This document shows positions 27,530 through 36,023 of a DNA stretch of 64,000 bases, in pieces. The position numbers and the translations under genes were made by a program. The notes below the pieces were generated by a model. It had not been told where the DNA came from. It saw only the letters and a list, made by a program, of their open reading frames with translations, and did not search any database. The first letter of the stretch is position 1. Each line of letters starts with the position of its first letter. Source of the DNA: Caldisericum exile AZM16c01 (GTDB lineage Bacteria; Caldisericota; Caldisericia; Caldisericales; Caldisericaceae); NCBI RefSeq assembly GCF_000284335.1, contig NC_017096.1, positions 124,001 through 188,000 of the forward strand, read 5' to 3'.

Positions 27530-28705
27530 ATGAAAAGATTTGTGTTAATCTGGTTAGTGGTTACAGTCGTATTGCTGCTTCTAGCACCCTCTGTTAAGGG
27601 AGATACGCCTAGCATTAAAATTCTTTTCTTCTCCACACCTGGGTGCTCTGAGTGTGCACTTACGAAGTCATACCTTGAAACCCTTAAGGAAATTTATCCG
27701 AATATTGAGGTAAAAGAGTTTTCGGTGTCGGAACCTAAAAATAAGGAACTTCTTGCAAGCCTTGGAAAGATTTATAATCTTCCTGAAAACAAACTTAATG
27801 TTACACCTGCAGTTTTTATTGGGAAAAGCGTGTTTGTAAGGGAAGAAGCGTATAAAAATGTTGAAAATACAATTAAGAACTTCAACTACGATGACAATGC
27901 TTTTCTTAACGAAGCGCTAATCAAAGCACAGGGCGAAAATTCAGAACTCCTTGAGTTGTTTAAAAAATTTGGTGTGTTAACGGTTGTAGGGGCAGGGCTA
28001 ATTGATGGCTATAATCCGTGCGCAATAACGGTTTTGATATTCTTTATTTCCCTTCTTGCGCTTAGAAAGAAAGATAGGCGTGAGATTCTTCTTGTTGGAA
28101 TTCTTTTTACTTTGGGCATTGGTGTATCCTACCTTCTTTTGGGCATTGGACTCTTTGAACTAATATCAAGATGGAAATATTTTGATTATATCTCAAAGTA
28201 TGTGTATCTTGGGACTGCAATCGTTACCTTTGTGCTTGTTGTATTAAACTTCTCTGATTACTTAAAGGCAAAAAAGGGAGATATAAAGAATATGGCGCTT
28301 CAACTTTCTACAGCCGAGAAAAAGACAATCCATACATTGTTGAGAAATCCCAAGGTCCTTACGGAGTTTATCTTTGCGTTTCTCGTTGCATTCCCTGTGT
28401 CAATTGTGGAGTTTTCATGCACGGGACAAACGTATCTTCCAACAATTGTTTATATCTTTGGGTTGGATTATCTTAAAGCACAGGCGTTTTTTTACCTTGT
28501 CCTATACAATTTTATGTTTGTATTGCCTTTGATTGTTATCACCTATGTTGCATACCGGGGATCAAACTCAGAGAAGATTTCCAAGTGGTTTACGGATAAT
28601 TTGTCTACAATTAAACTTGCAACAGGGTTGCTCTTTTTGGTTTTATTTGGATACCTTTTCTTGAAGACACTGAGTCTTTTTAACATAATTAGTTTAAGAA
28701 TTTAA
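27530..28705 (+). CDS. thioredoxin-like/CcdA-type transmembrane thiol electron carrier
   Basis: 391 residues. Signal peptide, then a thioredoxin/glutaredoxin-like domain (about 27-120) with CxxC at Cys39 and Cys42 (PGCSEC). A cytochrome-biogenesis/DsbD-beta-like membrane domain follows (about 148-391), with its Cys pair at Cys164 (YNPCAI) and Cys297 (FSCTGQTY). The family moves electrons from cytoplasmic thioredoxin across the membrane to outside thiols. In DsbD the thioredoxin domain is C-terminal; here it is N-terminal, so the order is reversed. Its stop overlaps the convergent radical SAM gene by 4 bp. Confidence 0.85.
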   Translation: MKRFVLIWLVVTVVLLLLAPSVKGDTPSIKILFFSTPGCSECALTKSYLETLKEIYPNIEVKEFSVSEPKNKELLASLGKIYNLPENKLNVTPAVFIGKSVFVREEAYKNVENTIKNFNYDDNAFLNEALIKAQGENSELLELFKKFGVLTVVGAGLIDGYNPCAITVLIFFISLLALRKKDRREILLVGILFTLGIGVSYLLLGIGLFELISRWKYFDYISKYVYLGTAIVTFVLVVLNFSDYLKAKKGDIKNMALQLSTAEKKTIHTLLRNPKVLTEFIFAFLVAFPVSIVEFSCTGQTYLPTIVYIFGLDYLKAQAFFYLVLYNFMFVLPLIVITYVAYRGSNSEKISKWFTDNLSTIKLATGLLFLVLFGYLFLKTLSLFNIISLRI

Positions 28706-29484
28706 GTAGATCTATTAAAAGACGAATTTGTAATTTCAGTTTGAGGCGCAACTCTTGTTGTGCCCCTTTTGTATATTACTTGTGATCCATGATTTATAAT
28801 GCGTGATGCTTCAAGTAGTTCTGAAAAACTCAATGGCTCAACAATGTAAGCTGGAGCACGCACAACCGTGTTTATGTGAATTTTATCTGGTCGTATAAGC
28901 GTTAAGGCGTCGTATAAATTTAAGTAATTTTCAATTGTATTATTGATACCCTTTACAAGAAGAACTTCAATCCAAAGTTCGTGCGTGAAAATTTTTCTAA
29001 ATTCGATAATGCCTTTAATTACATCTTCAACCTTTATGTCGGGATGGTTTAAATTGATTTTCTCGTATGTTTCTTTATCGGTTGCGTTGAGCGTGAATTT
29101 TACGATATCAGCACTTAATAAGTCCATCTTCGCATCGTTTTGTGAGATTAGGGATCCATTTGAAAGCACTGCAACAGGAATGTCTGTTATTTTCTTCAAT
29201 TCTTTAATGATATATCCAAGCCTAATATGAAGCGTAGGCTCCCCGAGACCAGAAAAAGTTATGTGGTCGATTTTTGTTGTGTTGTTTGTTAAAAAGTCCT
29301 TTAATTCTTCAAGAATTGCTTCTGCCGGGATATATTCCTTTCGTTCGCTTGTAAGAACTGTAGTTTTTCCGACCTCACAGTAGATACAGTTAAAACTGCA
29401 TACCTTATGAGGCACGGTTGTAACCCCGAGCGACACCCCCAGTCTTCTTGAAGTTATAGGTCCATAAACGTATCTGTATGCCAA
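28702..29484 (-). CDS. radical SAM protein (COG0731-like)
   Basis: 260 residues. RRLGVSLG, then the cluster motif CSFNCIYC (CxxxCxxC), GLGEPTLH (SAM-binding GGE-like) and LSNGSL place it in the small radical SAM group near the wyosine-type Fe-S oxidoreductases of COG0731. Reaction unknown. The start is TTG at 29484 with a distant GAGGG. A good minus promoter lies upstream. It is convergent with the redox cluster. Confidence 0.82.
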   Translation of the reverse strand: MAYRYVYGPITSRRLGVSLGVTTVPHKVCSFNCIYCEVGKTTVLTSERKEYIPAEAILEELKDFLTNNTTKIDHITFSGLGEPTLHIRLGYIIKELKKITDIPVAVLSNGSLISQNDAKMDLLSADIVKFTLNATDKETYEKINLNHPDIKVEDVIKGIIEFRKIFTHELWIEVLLVKGINNTIENYLNLYDALTLIRPDKIHINTVVRAPAYIVEPLSFSELLEASRIINHGSQVIYKRGTTRVAPQTEITNSSFNRST

Positions 29485-29522
29485 TTCTTCTATTCCCTCT
29501 AATTAATCATCAAACGATATGA

Positions 29523-29550
29523 ATTTTATATAATTTTTCAATCCTGTCAA
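29523..29550 (-). promoter_or_regulatory. promoter of the radical SAM gene
   Basis: On the minus strand TTGACA (29550-29545), a 16-bp spacer and TAAAAT (29528-29523). The leader to the TTG start is about 35 nt. Confidence 0.7.
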
Positions 29551-29701
29551 TAGGTTTTGAGGCATTTTTTACACTTTTTTTCAAAATTCTTTAAAGCATT
29601 ATTAGAAGCGATTTTTTTGAAGTTTTTGGAAATTGCCAATTAAAATTTTGGTGATAAATAACTTTGTAGTATAATAAAAATCTGGATTGGAGAAAATTGC
29701 A

Positions 29702-31027
29702 ATGGAAACTTATGAGAATAGAAACACTTTTAACAGGATAAGGAATAGATTTTTCCTTCATTTTCCTTCCTTTAAATACAGGAATTTCAGATTATTTTTC
29801 TTTGGACAGGTAATTTCTGTTATTGGGACATGGATGCAATCAACAGCACAAAGTTGGCTTGTTTTACAGATTACAAATTCTCCTTTTAAACTTGGACTTC
29901 TTTCTGCTGTGCAATTTCTTCCTGCCCTATTCTTATCACTTTATGCAGGCGTTATAATCGACAAGTTTTCTAAGAAGAAAATCCTCATATTCACACAGAG
30001 TTCATTAGCACTACTTGCCTTTGTATTAGGCCTTCTTGTTACATTAAAGGTTGTTCAATACTATCAAATTTTAATAATTGCATTTTTGTCAGGACTTGTA
30101 AACACAATAGATATGCCTGCAAGACAGTCATTTTATATAGAACTTGTAGATAAAGAGCACTTAATGAATGCAATTTCATTGAATTCGTCTGCCTTTAACC
30201 TTGCAAGAATTTTAGGACCTGGGATTTCTGGGGTACTTATTGCAGCAGTTGGATATTCGTGGAGTTTTTATCTCAATGCTATAAGTTTTATCCCTGTTAT
30301 TGTTGCAATTTTCTTCATTATTGAGCGCACAAAAAGGCCTGGTAGATTTAGTCTTAGAGACCTTGAGAATGTTAACAAAGATGCGGTAGAAGGCGTAAAA
30401 TATATTCTTAAAATCCCAATAATTCTTATCATATTTGCTCTTTTTATCGTTGTTAACATCTTTGGACTTAATTTTAATGTACTTGTTCCAACGCTTGTAA
30501 AACAGGTTTTTAAATTGAAATCGACAGATTACGGTTTCCTCATGTCGATGATGGGTGTTGGTGCTCTAACAGGGTCTCTTTTCCTTGCGGTTATAAGTTA
30601 TAAAGGAGTAAAACATTTCTATTTGTTTGGTGGCGCATTTTTGTTAGGGCTAACCCTTCTTTTAACGGGGCTTTTTCCGAATTACTATCTTGTAATTGCG
30701 CTTACGACATTTTCTGGATTTTCAATGGTGCTATTCCTTAATACTGCAAATACGCTACTTCAAATGGAATCATCAGAGAAATTTAGGGGAAGGGTGATGA
30801 GCATTTACTCTCTTATCTTCCTTGGATTTACGCCTTTTGGTGCGCTTCTTACTGGCACGTTGAGTGAAAAAATTTCAGTTCAGTTTACATATTCGTTTAT
30901 TGGCATAATTGTAATTTTAACCACATTTATCGTATATTTTGTTGGATATAGAAAAGTTTTCGGAAGAGAGGGACTACACATAAGAAGAGTATCAGGTTCT
31001 TACGAAGGGAATTTTCCTAAAAAATGA
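29702..31027 (+). CDS. major facilitator superfamily exporter (MFS_3/DHA3 type)
   Basis: 441 residues from ATG 29702 (GGAG 9 bp upstream); a TTG at 29687 is an alternative. Twelve hydrophobic segments. FFGQVISVIGTWMQSTAQSWLVLQ at the N-terminus and GVIIDKFSKKK in the first loop are typical of the EntS/macrolide-exporter branch. The last base pairs overlap the chromate transporter gene as ATGA, so the three genes form one operon. -10 TATAAT lies about 20 bp upstream. Substrate unknown. Confidence 0.85.
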   Translation: METYENRNTFNRIRNRFFLHFPSFKYRNFRLFFFGQVISVIGTWMQSTAQSWLVLQITNSPFKLGLLSAVQFLPALFLSLYAGVIIDKFSKKKILIFTQSSLALLAFVLGLLVTLKVVQYYQILIIAFLSGLVNTIDMPARQSFYIELVDKEHLMNAISLNSSAFNLARILGPGISGVLIAAVGYSWSFYLNAISFIPVIVAIFFIIERTKRPGRFSLRDLENVNKDAVEGVKYILKIPIILIIFALFIVVNIFGLNFNVLVPTLVKQVFKLKSTDYGFLMSMMGVGALTGSLFLAVISYKGVKHFYLFGGAFLLGLTLLLTGLFPNYYLVIALTTFSGFSMVLFLNTANTLLQMESSEKFRGRVMSIYSLIFLGFTPFGALLTGTLSEKISVQFTYSFIGIIVILTTFIVYFVGYRKVFGREGLHIRRVSGSYEGNFPKK

Positions 31028-31578
31028 AAAAGCATTTTCAACTTCTTTACGATTTTTTTATTATAGGGCTTTTTACAATAGGTGGAGGATATGCAATGAT
31101 TCCCCTTATGAGGGAAACTTTCGTGAAAACAAGAAATTATCTTACAGAAGACGAATTTTTAGAGATGCTTGCGATTTCACAGATTACCCCTGGACCAATT
31201 GCAATTAACATGGCAACATTTATCGGGTATAGAGAAGGAGGTCTTTTGGGTTCTACCTTTGCAACCGTTGGTGTTGTGCTTCCTTCGTTTATCGTCATTC
31301 TTCTTATTTCGATGTTTTTTGCAAACCTTACTCAAATTCCTCAGGTGAAGAAGTTTTTCATAGGAATTCTAACAGGTGTTGTTGGAGAGATAATCTATAT
31401 TACATTTGATATCTTTAAGAAAGCCAAAAAAACCATATTATACATTTTGATACTTTTACTTTCTCTTGTGGAACTTTTCGTTTTAAAGATAAATCCGATT
31501 TATGTAATTCTTATTGGTGGCGCATTGGGGATAGTTTTTGGGAAATTTTTCGAGGATAAAAATGGCGCTTCTTCTTAG
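31024..31578 (+). CDS. chromate transporter, short chain, first half
   Basis: 184 residues. FTIGGGYAMIPLMRE and the ITPGPIAINMATFIGYREGG segment are the conserved ChrA half-domain motifs. Short-chain ChrA proteins come as adjacent pairs with opposite membrane topology, and the next gene is the partner. Physiological substrate may be another oxyanion such as sulfate. Translationally coupled to the MFS gene. Confidence 0.88.
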   Translation: MKKHFQLLYDFFIIGLFTIGGGYAMIPLMRETFVKTRNYLTEDEFLEMLAISQITPGPIAINMATFIGYREGGLLGSTFATVGVVLPSFIVILLISMFFANLTQIPQVKKFFIGILTGVVGEIIYITFDIFKKAKKTILYILILLLSLVELFVLKINPIYVILIGGALGIVFGKFFEDKNGASS

Positions 31579-32086
31579 GTTATTTTTTGAGTTTTTTAAA
31601 ATAGGAATTGTAACCTTTGGCGGCGGACAAGCAATGCTTCCCCTTCTTCAACACTCCTTTGTAACTGAACTTCACTGGATTACGCAAGAGCGTTTCCTAT
31701 ATTTTGTATCTGTTTCTGAAGTTACCCCTGGTCCTGTTGCGCTTAACATGGCAACCTTCATTGGTTACGAACTAAATGGCGTTATCGGTTCTGCTTTTGC
31801 AACTCTTGGCGTTGTGATGCCGTCATTTCTTGTGATTCTTGCTATTGCACACTTTGAGAAGAAGTTTAAAGAGAGTGTTTTGTATAAACGATTCATGTTT
31901 GGCATAAAGCCTGTTATCATAGCACTTCTCATAAATGCAATATATCTTATTATAGGCCGTGGATTTGTTGGTTTTATTCCTTACCTAATGGCTATTGCAA
32001 GCCTTGTTGTGTTCATTTTTTATAAGAAGTCGCCTGTTTTGATACTTCTTGTTGCGGGAGTTATTGGAGTGTTTGTTTTAAGATAG
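31562..32086 (+). CDS. chromate transporter, short chain, second half
   Basis: 174 residues from ATG 31562 (GAGGA upstream), overlapping its partner by 17 bp. The matching motifs are VTFGGGQAMLPLLQ and VTPGPVALNMATFIGYELNG. The two proteins share clear similarity along their length, as expected for a duplicated half-transporter. Six or so membrane helices. Confidence 0.88.
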   Translation: MALLLRLFFEFFKIGIVTFGGGQAMLPLLQHSFVTELHWITQERFLYFVSVSEVTPGPVALNMATFIGYELNGVIGSAFATLGVVMPSFLVILAIAHFEKKFKESVLYKRFMFGIKPVIIALLINAIYLIIGRGFVGFIPYLMAIASLVVFIFYKKSPVLILLVAGVIGVFVLR

Positions 32087-32093
32087 TGTCGCA

Positions 32094-32124
32094 AAACCCT
32101 GATTTTATGCGGGTTTAATTTTTT
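32094..32124 (+). terminator. terminator of the MFS-chromate operon
   Basis: AAACCC (32094-32099) and GGGTTT (32111-32116) form a 6-bp stem, followed after AA by six T residues. TATGCGGGTTT (32106-32116) can instead pair with AAACCCGCATA (32149-32159), so two exclusive folds exist. Confidence 0.7.
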
Positions 32125-32348
32125 GTATCTCCCAAGACTATCCTCTAAAAACCCGCATAGTACCGTTGAAGGCGCATAAATACTTGTATAAAACTATGCG
32201 TTTATTTCGTTTTAGAGCGTCAACTTTACCCTAAAATGGGTTAAAGTACTTACGAATAAATTTTTGCCCTTTGTAGCGCATTTATATGAGTTTTATAAAA
32301 AGTTAAGAAACACTTTCACAACTTGTTTTATTGGGTTTAAAAATCTGT
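32125..32348. other. palindrome-rich convergent intergenic region
   Basis: No gene seen between the two convergent operons. The region holds CGCATA (32173-32178) against TATGCG (32195-32200) and a CTTTACCC / GGGTTAAAG imperfect dyad near 32224-32246. The 13-mer GCATAAATACTTG (32174-32186) also forms the right arm of the hup leader hairpin. It may be a remnant of a repeat. Confidence 0.55.
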
Positions 32349-33020
32349 TTATAATTGCCCAATCTTTAAGTGTAAATTCTTAACCAAATGTCTCTTAAGA
32401 TGCTCTTTTAATGTTATTATATTAATCTGTGGGTTAAATTCTTGCAAATTTATTACCTCACTTTTAACACTTTTTACAAAACGCTTTTCACTTTCTTCAT
32501 AGGGGTGCCCCTGAAGGATTTCTTTAAGAATCTTTTGGTTTGCGTTTACAAGAATTGATATATGATACAGAAAATTTCTTGATACAGCAACACTTGACCC
32601 TGCAATCTTTTTATAGTTTATAAATATTCCGTTTCTTTCGTTTACCCTAACAGGGTTTCCAGTTTCTTTTTCAATTGCATCTGCAATTAAATTCGTAAGA
32701 TATTTTGCTTCATCGATTATGTAATTTGAAAATAGCCAAAGTTCCTTTTCCTTTATAATTGTCATATTTAACACACCTTCATCATGATAAACGGCACCTC
32801 CTCCTGAAAATCTCCGTAAAACTGGTATTCCCAAACTTTGTGCAAGGTCAAGGTTAACTTCATATTCAACTTTTTGGAATTTACCAATTATAACAGATGG
32901 AGAATTGACCCAAAACCTCAGAATTATTTTGTTGGATAATGGGCTCTCGAAAAGGTCCTGCTCTATCTTCAAATTTTCAAATGGATCAAAGGAGTTGCTT
33001 TCAATAACTTCAATTTCCAT
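32349..33020 (-). CDS. lplA: lipoate-protein ligase A
   Basis: 223 residues. RRFSGGGAVYHDEGVLN (lipoate-binding RRxSGGGxVxHD motif) and KKIAGSS (catalytic Lys) identify the biotin/lipoyl ligase family. It attaches lipoate to E2 subunits; the lipoyl-bearing E2 of the nearby dehydrogenase is the obvious target. It lies 4 bp after the AcoX gene on the same strand. The usual small C-terminal domain of E. coli LplA is absent, as in many short ligases. Confidence 0.88.
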   Translation of the reverse strand: MEIEVIESNSFDPFENLKIEQDLFESPLSNKIILRFWVNSPSVIIGKFQKVEYEVNLDLAQSLGIPVLRRFSGGGAVYHDEGVLNMTIIKEKELWLFSNYIIDEAKYLTNLIADAIEKETGNPVRVNERNGIFINYKKIAGSSVAVSRNFLYHISILVNANQKILKEILQGHPYEESEKRFVKSVKSEVINLQEFNPQINIITLKEHLKRHLVKNLHLKIGQL

Positions 33021-33024
33021 ATGT

Positions 33025-34014
33025 TTATGCTTGCGTAAAGAATTTTCCTTTTATTCCTTCTTCAAGTGCTCTTTTAAAATCAAGCACTTTTGGGCCATTA
33101 AGAGTTAAGGATACGGAAGCGACACTTTCTTTATAAACTTCGATTTTTCTTTCTCCGTCAAGCGCTATGGTTCCTCTTTCCATGAGGAGTTTATAAGGTA
33201 TGTTTTCGTGTAAAATCCCAGATTCTTTTATATTTGCTTTTGCAATTTTTCCTGGTGCAATGGGGAAAAGGATTTTTTCCCCAGTATCTGAAAGTATTGC
33301 AAAACCTCCGTATGGATCGTTTCTCCGGATTGGGTGCTCGTATGCAATAACCGAGGAAAATCCAATGTTTGTTACCTCTGCTACAGTTACAAAAATTGCT
33401 TTAATAGATTTTTCATTCCAAACAGCCTTAGAACCAATAAATTGCTCTTTTGAAACTGCAATATCAACGAGTGCCAAATCAGAAATGTCATTTATTTTTA
33501 TTCTAAGCAATTTTTCTCTTTTTGTAAGTTCTTCTTTTTCTTCTGTTAAAAGATATGAAATTATAGAAAGTGCAACGGTTGTGCTCTCAATCATCTGCGG
33601 GAATGCATTATTTGTGCCTGTTGAAATTGGGGCAAGTGGCATAGGGTCATCAAGATTTAGCCCCTTAACAACAGCCCTATTTGTGCCATCACCACCTATT
33701 ACAATTATGATATCAACTTTCTCTTGCATAACTTTTGCGGCATTAGTGCTATCTATCTCATCAAAGGTGTAATCAATTTCTATTGGGTTTGCCTTTATGT
33801 TTATTCCTTTAATTCTTGCAAGTGCTTTTCTTACAATACCATAGCTATCATCCATATAATAAATTTCTTCAACACCGAAATAGTTGAAAACCGAAAGAAT
33901 TCTCTCTACGATATTTACCTTTTCCTCGTTATCAAATACAGAAGCCTTTGACACAAGCCTTCTTATATCTTTCCCTGACTGTGGATTTGCAATAATTCCA
34001 ACCTTACCAATCAT
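33025..34014 (-). CDS. acoX: AcoX-like protein (NAD-kinase-like fold)
   Basis: 329 residues from ATG 34014, chosen because TATAAT (34027-34022) ends 7 nt before it; an ATG at 34023 would overlap the -10 box. IGKVGIIANPQSGKD, IIVIGGDGTNRAV (GGDG nucleotide motif) and ISTGTNNAFP are characteristic of AcoX, encoded in acetoin dehydrogenase clusters. Its biochemical function is not established, though the fold suggests nucleotide or NAD binding. It is divergent from the activator gene. Confidence 0.85.
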   Translation of the reverse strand: MIGKVGIIANPQSGKDIRRLVSKASVFDNEEKVNIVERILSVFNYFGVEEIYYMDDSYGIVRKALARIKGINIKANPIEIDYTFDEIDSTNAAKVMQEKVDIIIVIGGDGTNRAVVKGLNLDDPMPLAPISTGTNNAFPQMIESTTVALSIISYLLTEEKEELTKREKLLRIKINDISDLALVDIAVSKEQFIGSKAVWNEKSIKAIFVTVAEVTNIGFSSVIAYEHPIRRNDPYGGFAILSDTGEKILFPIAPGKIAKANIKESGILHENIPYKLLMERGTIALDGERKIEVYKESVASVSLTLNGPKVLDFKRALEEGIKGKFFTQA

Positions 34015-34021
34015 ATTTGAC

Positions 34022-34071
34022 ATTATAAGTAAAAATTAACAATTTGCAAAAAACTTGCAAAGGTGTAAAAT
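34022..34071. promoter_or_regulatory. divergent acoX/acoR promoters sharing one palindromic -35 box
   Basis: TTGCAA (34044-34049) is its own reverse complement. Plus: 16-bp spacer, TAAAAT (34066-34071), six bases, ATG 34078. Minus: 16-bp spacer, TATAAT (34027-34022), seven bases, ATG 34014. Neither start has a ribosome site, so both mRNAs look leaderless. A second TTGCAA lies at 34055-34060. Confidence 0.75.
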
Positions 34072-34077
34072 ATTTTT

Positions 34078-35889
34078 ATGGATGGCAAAATAAAGGAAAA
34101 ATTTTTAACAGTTTCCTATAAAGAACTTGAGGAAAGGAAATCACAATATGCTTCTTATATTTCCAATTTGAAAGACATTTTTTCTTCTTTTTCTAAGGAT
34201 ACACCGCTAACCGTATCTTTTGTCGACAAAGATGGAGTTGTTCTTTTTACAGTAGGAAATTCTGAAGATTCGACAATTTTTGAAGGTCTTGTTTTTGATG
34301 AAAGGTTAGGTAATACTGCCATAGGCAAGGCACTTCAAACAGGTGTGCCGTGTGAAGTAAAAGGGAGGGAGCACACAAATCCCAAATTTTTTGAATGGTC
34401 ATGCAGTGCTGTCCCAATATATGAAAAGGATAATTTAATTGGAGTAATAGGTGTTTCTACACGCTTGCAAGATTATCCGCCATTTACAATTGAACTTGCG
34501 AAACTCATTGCAAGTAGTGTCACAAAACAAGTTCTTCTTGATAGTGCTCTAAAAGAAATGAATATTTCAAAAAAATTTATACAAGTTTTTGCCGAAGGGA
34601 ACAAAGATGGAGTATTGATTCTCGATAAGAATGCAAATGTAGTATATATAAATTCTGTAGGCGCCTCGATTTTAAGGATAAACCAACAAGAAGCAATAGG
34701 TAGAAATGTTACGGAAATTGTTGACTTTACACCCGTTATACTTGAGGTTTTTAGGACCCATAAAGGCTATATTGATAGAGAATTTATAATTGAGAGTCCT
34801 TCAAGAGGCACATTGCATTTCATAAAAACTGCAGTAGTTCTTCGCGATGAAAATGGCGAATTTGCAGGCGTTGTAGATTTCTTTAAGGAGATTGAGAAGG
34901 TAAGAAAATTTGTAACATCATTCATTGGGGCAGAAGCACGCTTTACGTTTGAAGATATAAAAGGAAGATCCCAAAAATTTGTGGAAGCAATGAGAATTGC
35001 AAAAATTGCTGCTCATTCTAATGCCTCGGTATTAATAACTGGAGAAACTGGAACGGGCAAGGAAATGTTTGCTCAGGCAATTCATTTTGAAAGCGCAAGA
35101 AACAAAGGTCCTTTCGTTGCTATTAATTGCTCCGCCATTCCACAAGAGCTTGCTGAAAGCGAATTCTTTGGGTATGAGGGTGGCTCTTTTACAGACGCAG
35201 ACAGAAAAGGTCGAACTGGGAAATTTGAACTTGCCAATGGTGGAACATTGTTCTTAGACGAGGTGGGAGACCTTCCACTTTCACTTCAACCTAAAATTTT
35301 ACGAGCACTTGAAGATAAAGTTATAACAAGAGTTGGAGGAACAAAGTCAATTAAGATAGACGTGCGTGTAATTGCTGCAACGAACAAAAATCTTGAAGAA
35401 CTTGTTAATCAAAATCTCTTTAGACGTGACTTATATTATCGGCTTAATGTAATTCAAATAAACATTCCACCTTTAAGAGAAAGAAAAGAAGACATAGAAG
35501 TTCTTGCAATGCATTTTCTTGAAAGGCTTTCAAAATCCCTCGGAAAAGAAGTAAAAGGGTATGATAAAAGTTTTATTGAACCCCTTCTAAATTACAGTTT
35601 TCCCGGGAATGTAAGGGAACTACAAAATATTATAGAAAGAGCCATAATAACTGCTGATTCAGATACGCTTACAGCACAACACCTTCCTAAGGAGATATTC
35701 AAACAAGAAAATCCGGATTTAAATTTTCCAGATTATTCTTTTGATGAGATGAGAAAAAATCTTGTAATTAAAGTTCTTTTTGAAACGAATTTTAACATAA
35801 CTAATGCATCAAAGAAATTAGGCATATCGAGACCCACGCTGTATAAACTCATTAGAAAGTATAATATTAACATTACTCAACATCTGTAA
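34078..35889 (+). CDS. acoR: sigma-54 enhancer-binding activator, AcoR-like
   Basis: 603 residues. GAF domain (about 45-155), PAS domain (about 165-275), AAA+ domain (about 290-530) and Fis-type helix-turn-helix (about 560-600). Walker A GETGTGKE (322-329), Walker B GGTLFLDEVGDL and the R-finger region FRRDLYYRLNV are intact. The sigma-54 contact loop reads GSFTDA (369-374) instead of GAFTGA. A sigma-54 promoter and dyad sites lie directly downstream, before the dehydrogenase operon, as in acetoin systems. The GAF domain probably binds the inducer. Confidence 0.93.
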   Translation: MDGKIKEKFLTVSYKELEERKSQYASYISNLKDIFSSFSKDTPLTVSFVDKDGVVLFTVGNSEDSTIFEGLVFDERLGNTAIGKALQTGVPCEVKGREHTNPKFFEWSCSAVPIYEKDNLIGVIGVSTRLQDYPPFTIELAKLIASSVTKQVLLDSALKEMNISKKFIQVFAEGNKDGVLILDKNANVVYINSVGASILRINQQEAIGRNVTEIVDFTPVILEVFRTHKGYIDREFIIESPSRGTLHFIKTAVVLRDENGEFAGVVDFFKEIEKVRKFVTSFIGAEARFTFEDIKGRSQKFVEAMRIAKIAAHSNASVLITGETGTGKEMFAQAIHFESARNKGPFVAINCSAIPQELAESEFFGYEGGSFTDADRKGRTGKFELANGGTLFLDEVGDLPLSLQPKILRALEDKVITRVGGTKSIKIDVRVIAATNKNLEELVNQNLFRRDLYYRLNVIQINIPPLRERKEDIEVLAMHFLERLSKSLGKEVKGYDKSFIEPLLNYSFPGNVRELQNIIERAIITADSDTLTAQHLPKEIFKQENPDLNFPDYSFDEMRKNLVIKVLFETNFNITNASKKLGISRPTLYKLIRKYNINITQHL

Positions 35890-35935
35890 AAGCAATTTAC
35901 ACTTATTTACACATATGTGTAAAAAAAATTTACAA
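35885..35935. promoter_or_regulatory. upstream activator dyad sites of the aco operon
   Basis: TTTACACATATGTGTAAA (35906-35923) is a perfect 18-bp palindrome. Just before it TGTAAA-N5-TTTACA (35885-35901) overlaps the activator stop codon. TTTACA half-sites repeat at 35896, 35906 and 35929. They lie 65-105 bp upstream of the -24 element, the normal place for enhancer-binding-protein sites. Confidence 0.75.
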
Positions 35936-35987
35936 TATCCTTTTTTCTCCTGGTATAAAATCATTAATTTTCCTTAATTTACATTTT

Positions 35988-36003
35988 TGGCACGATTTTT
36001 GCA
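35988..36003 (+). promoter_or_regulatory. sigma-54 (-24/-12) promoter of the aco operon
   Basis: TGGCACGATTTTTGCA: GG at 35989-35990 and GC at 36001-36002 are exactly 12 bp apart and match the TGGCACG-N4-TTGCA consensus. It lies 20 bp before ATG 36024. Confidence 0.92.
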
Positions 36004-36023
36004 TTAAATAAGCGAGGGAAACT

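Noticed and set aside
33200-33772. 190-codon plus-strand frame opposite acoX
   Set aside because: Shadow frame; composition rich in Ser/Phe from reverse reading of a conserved gene.
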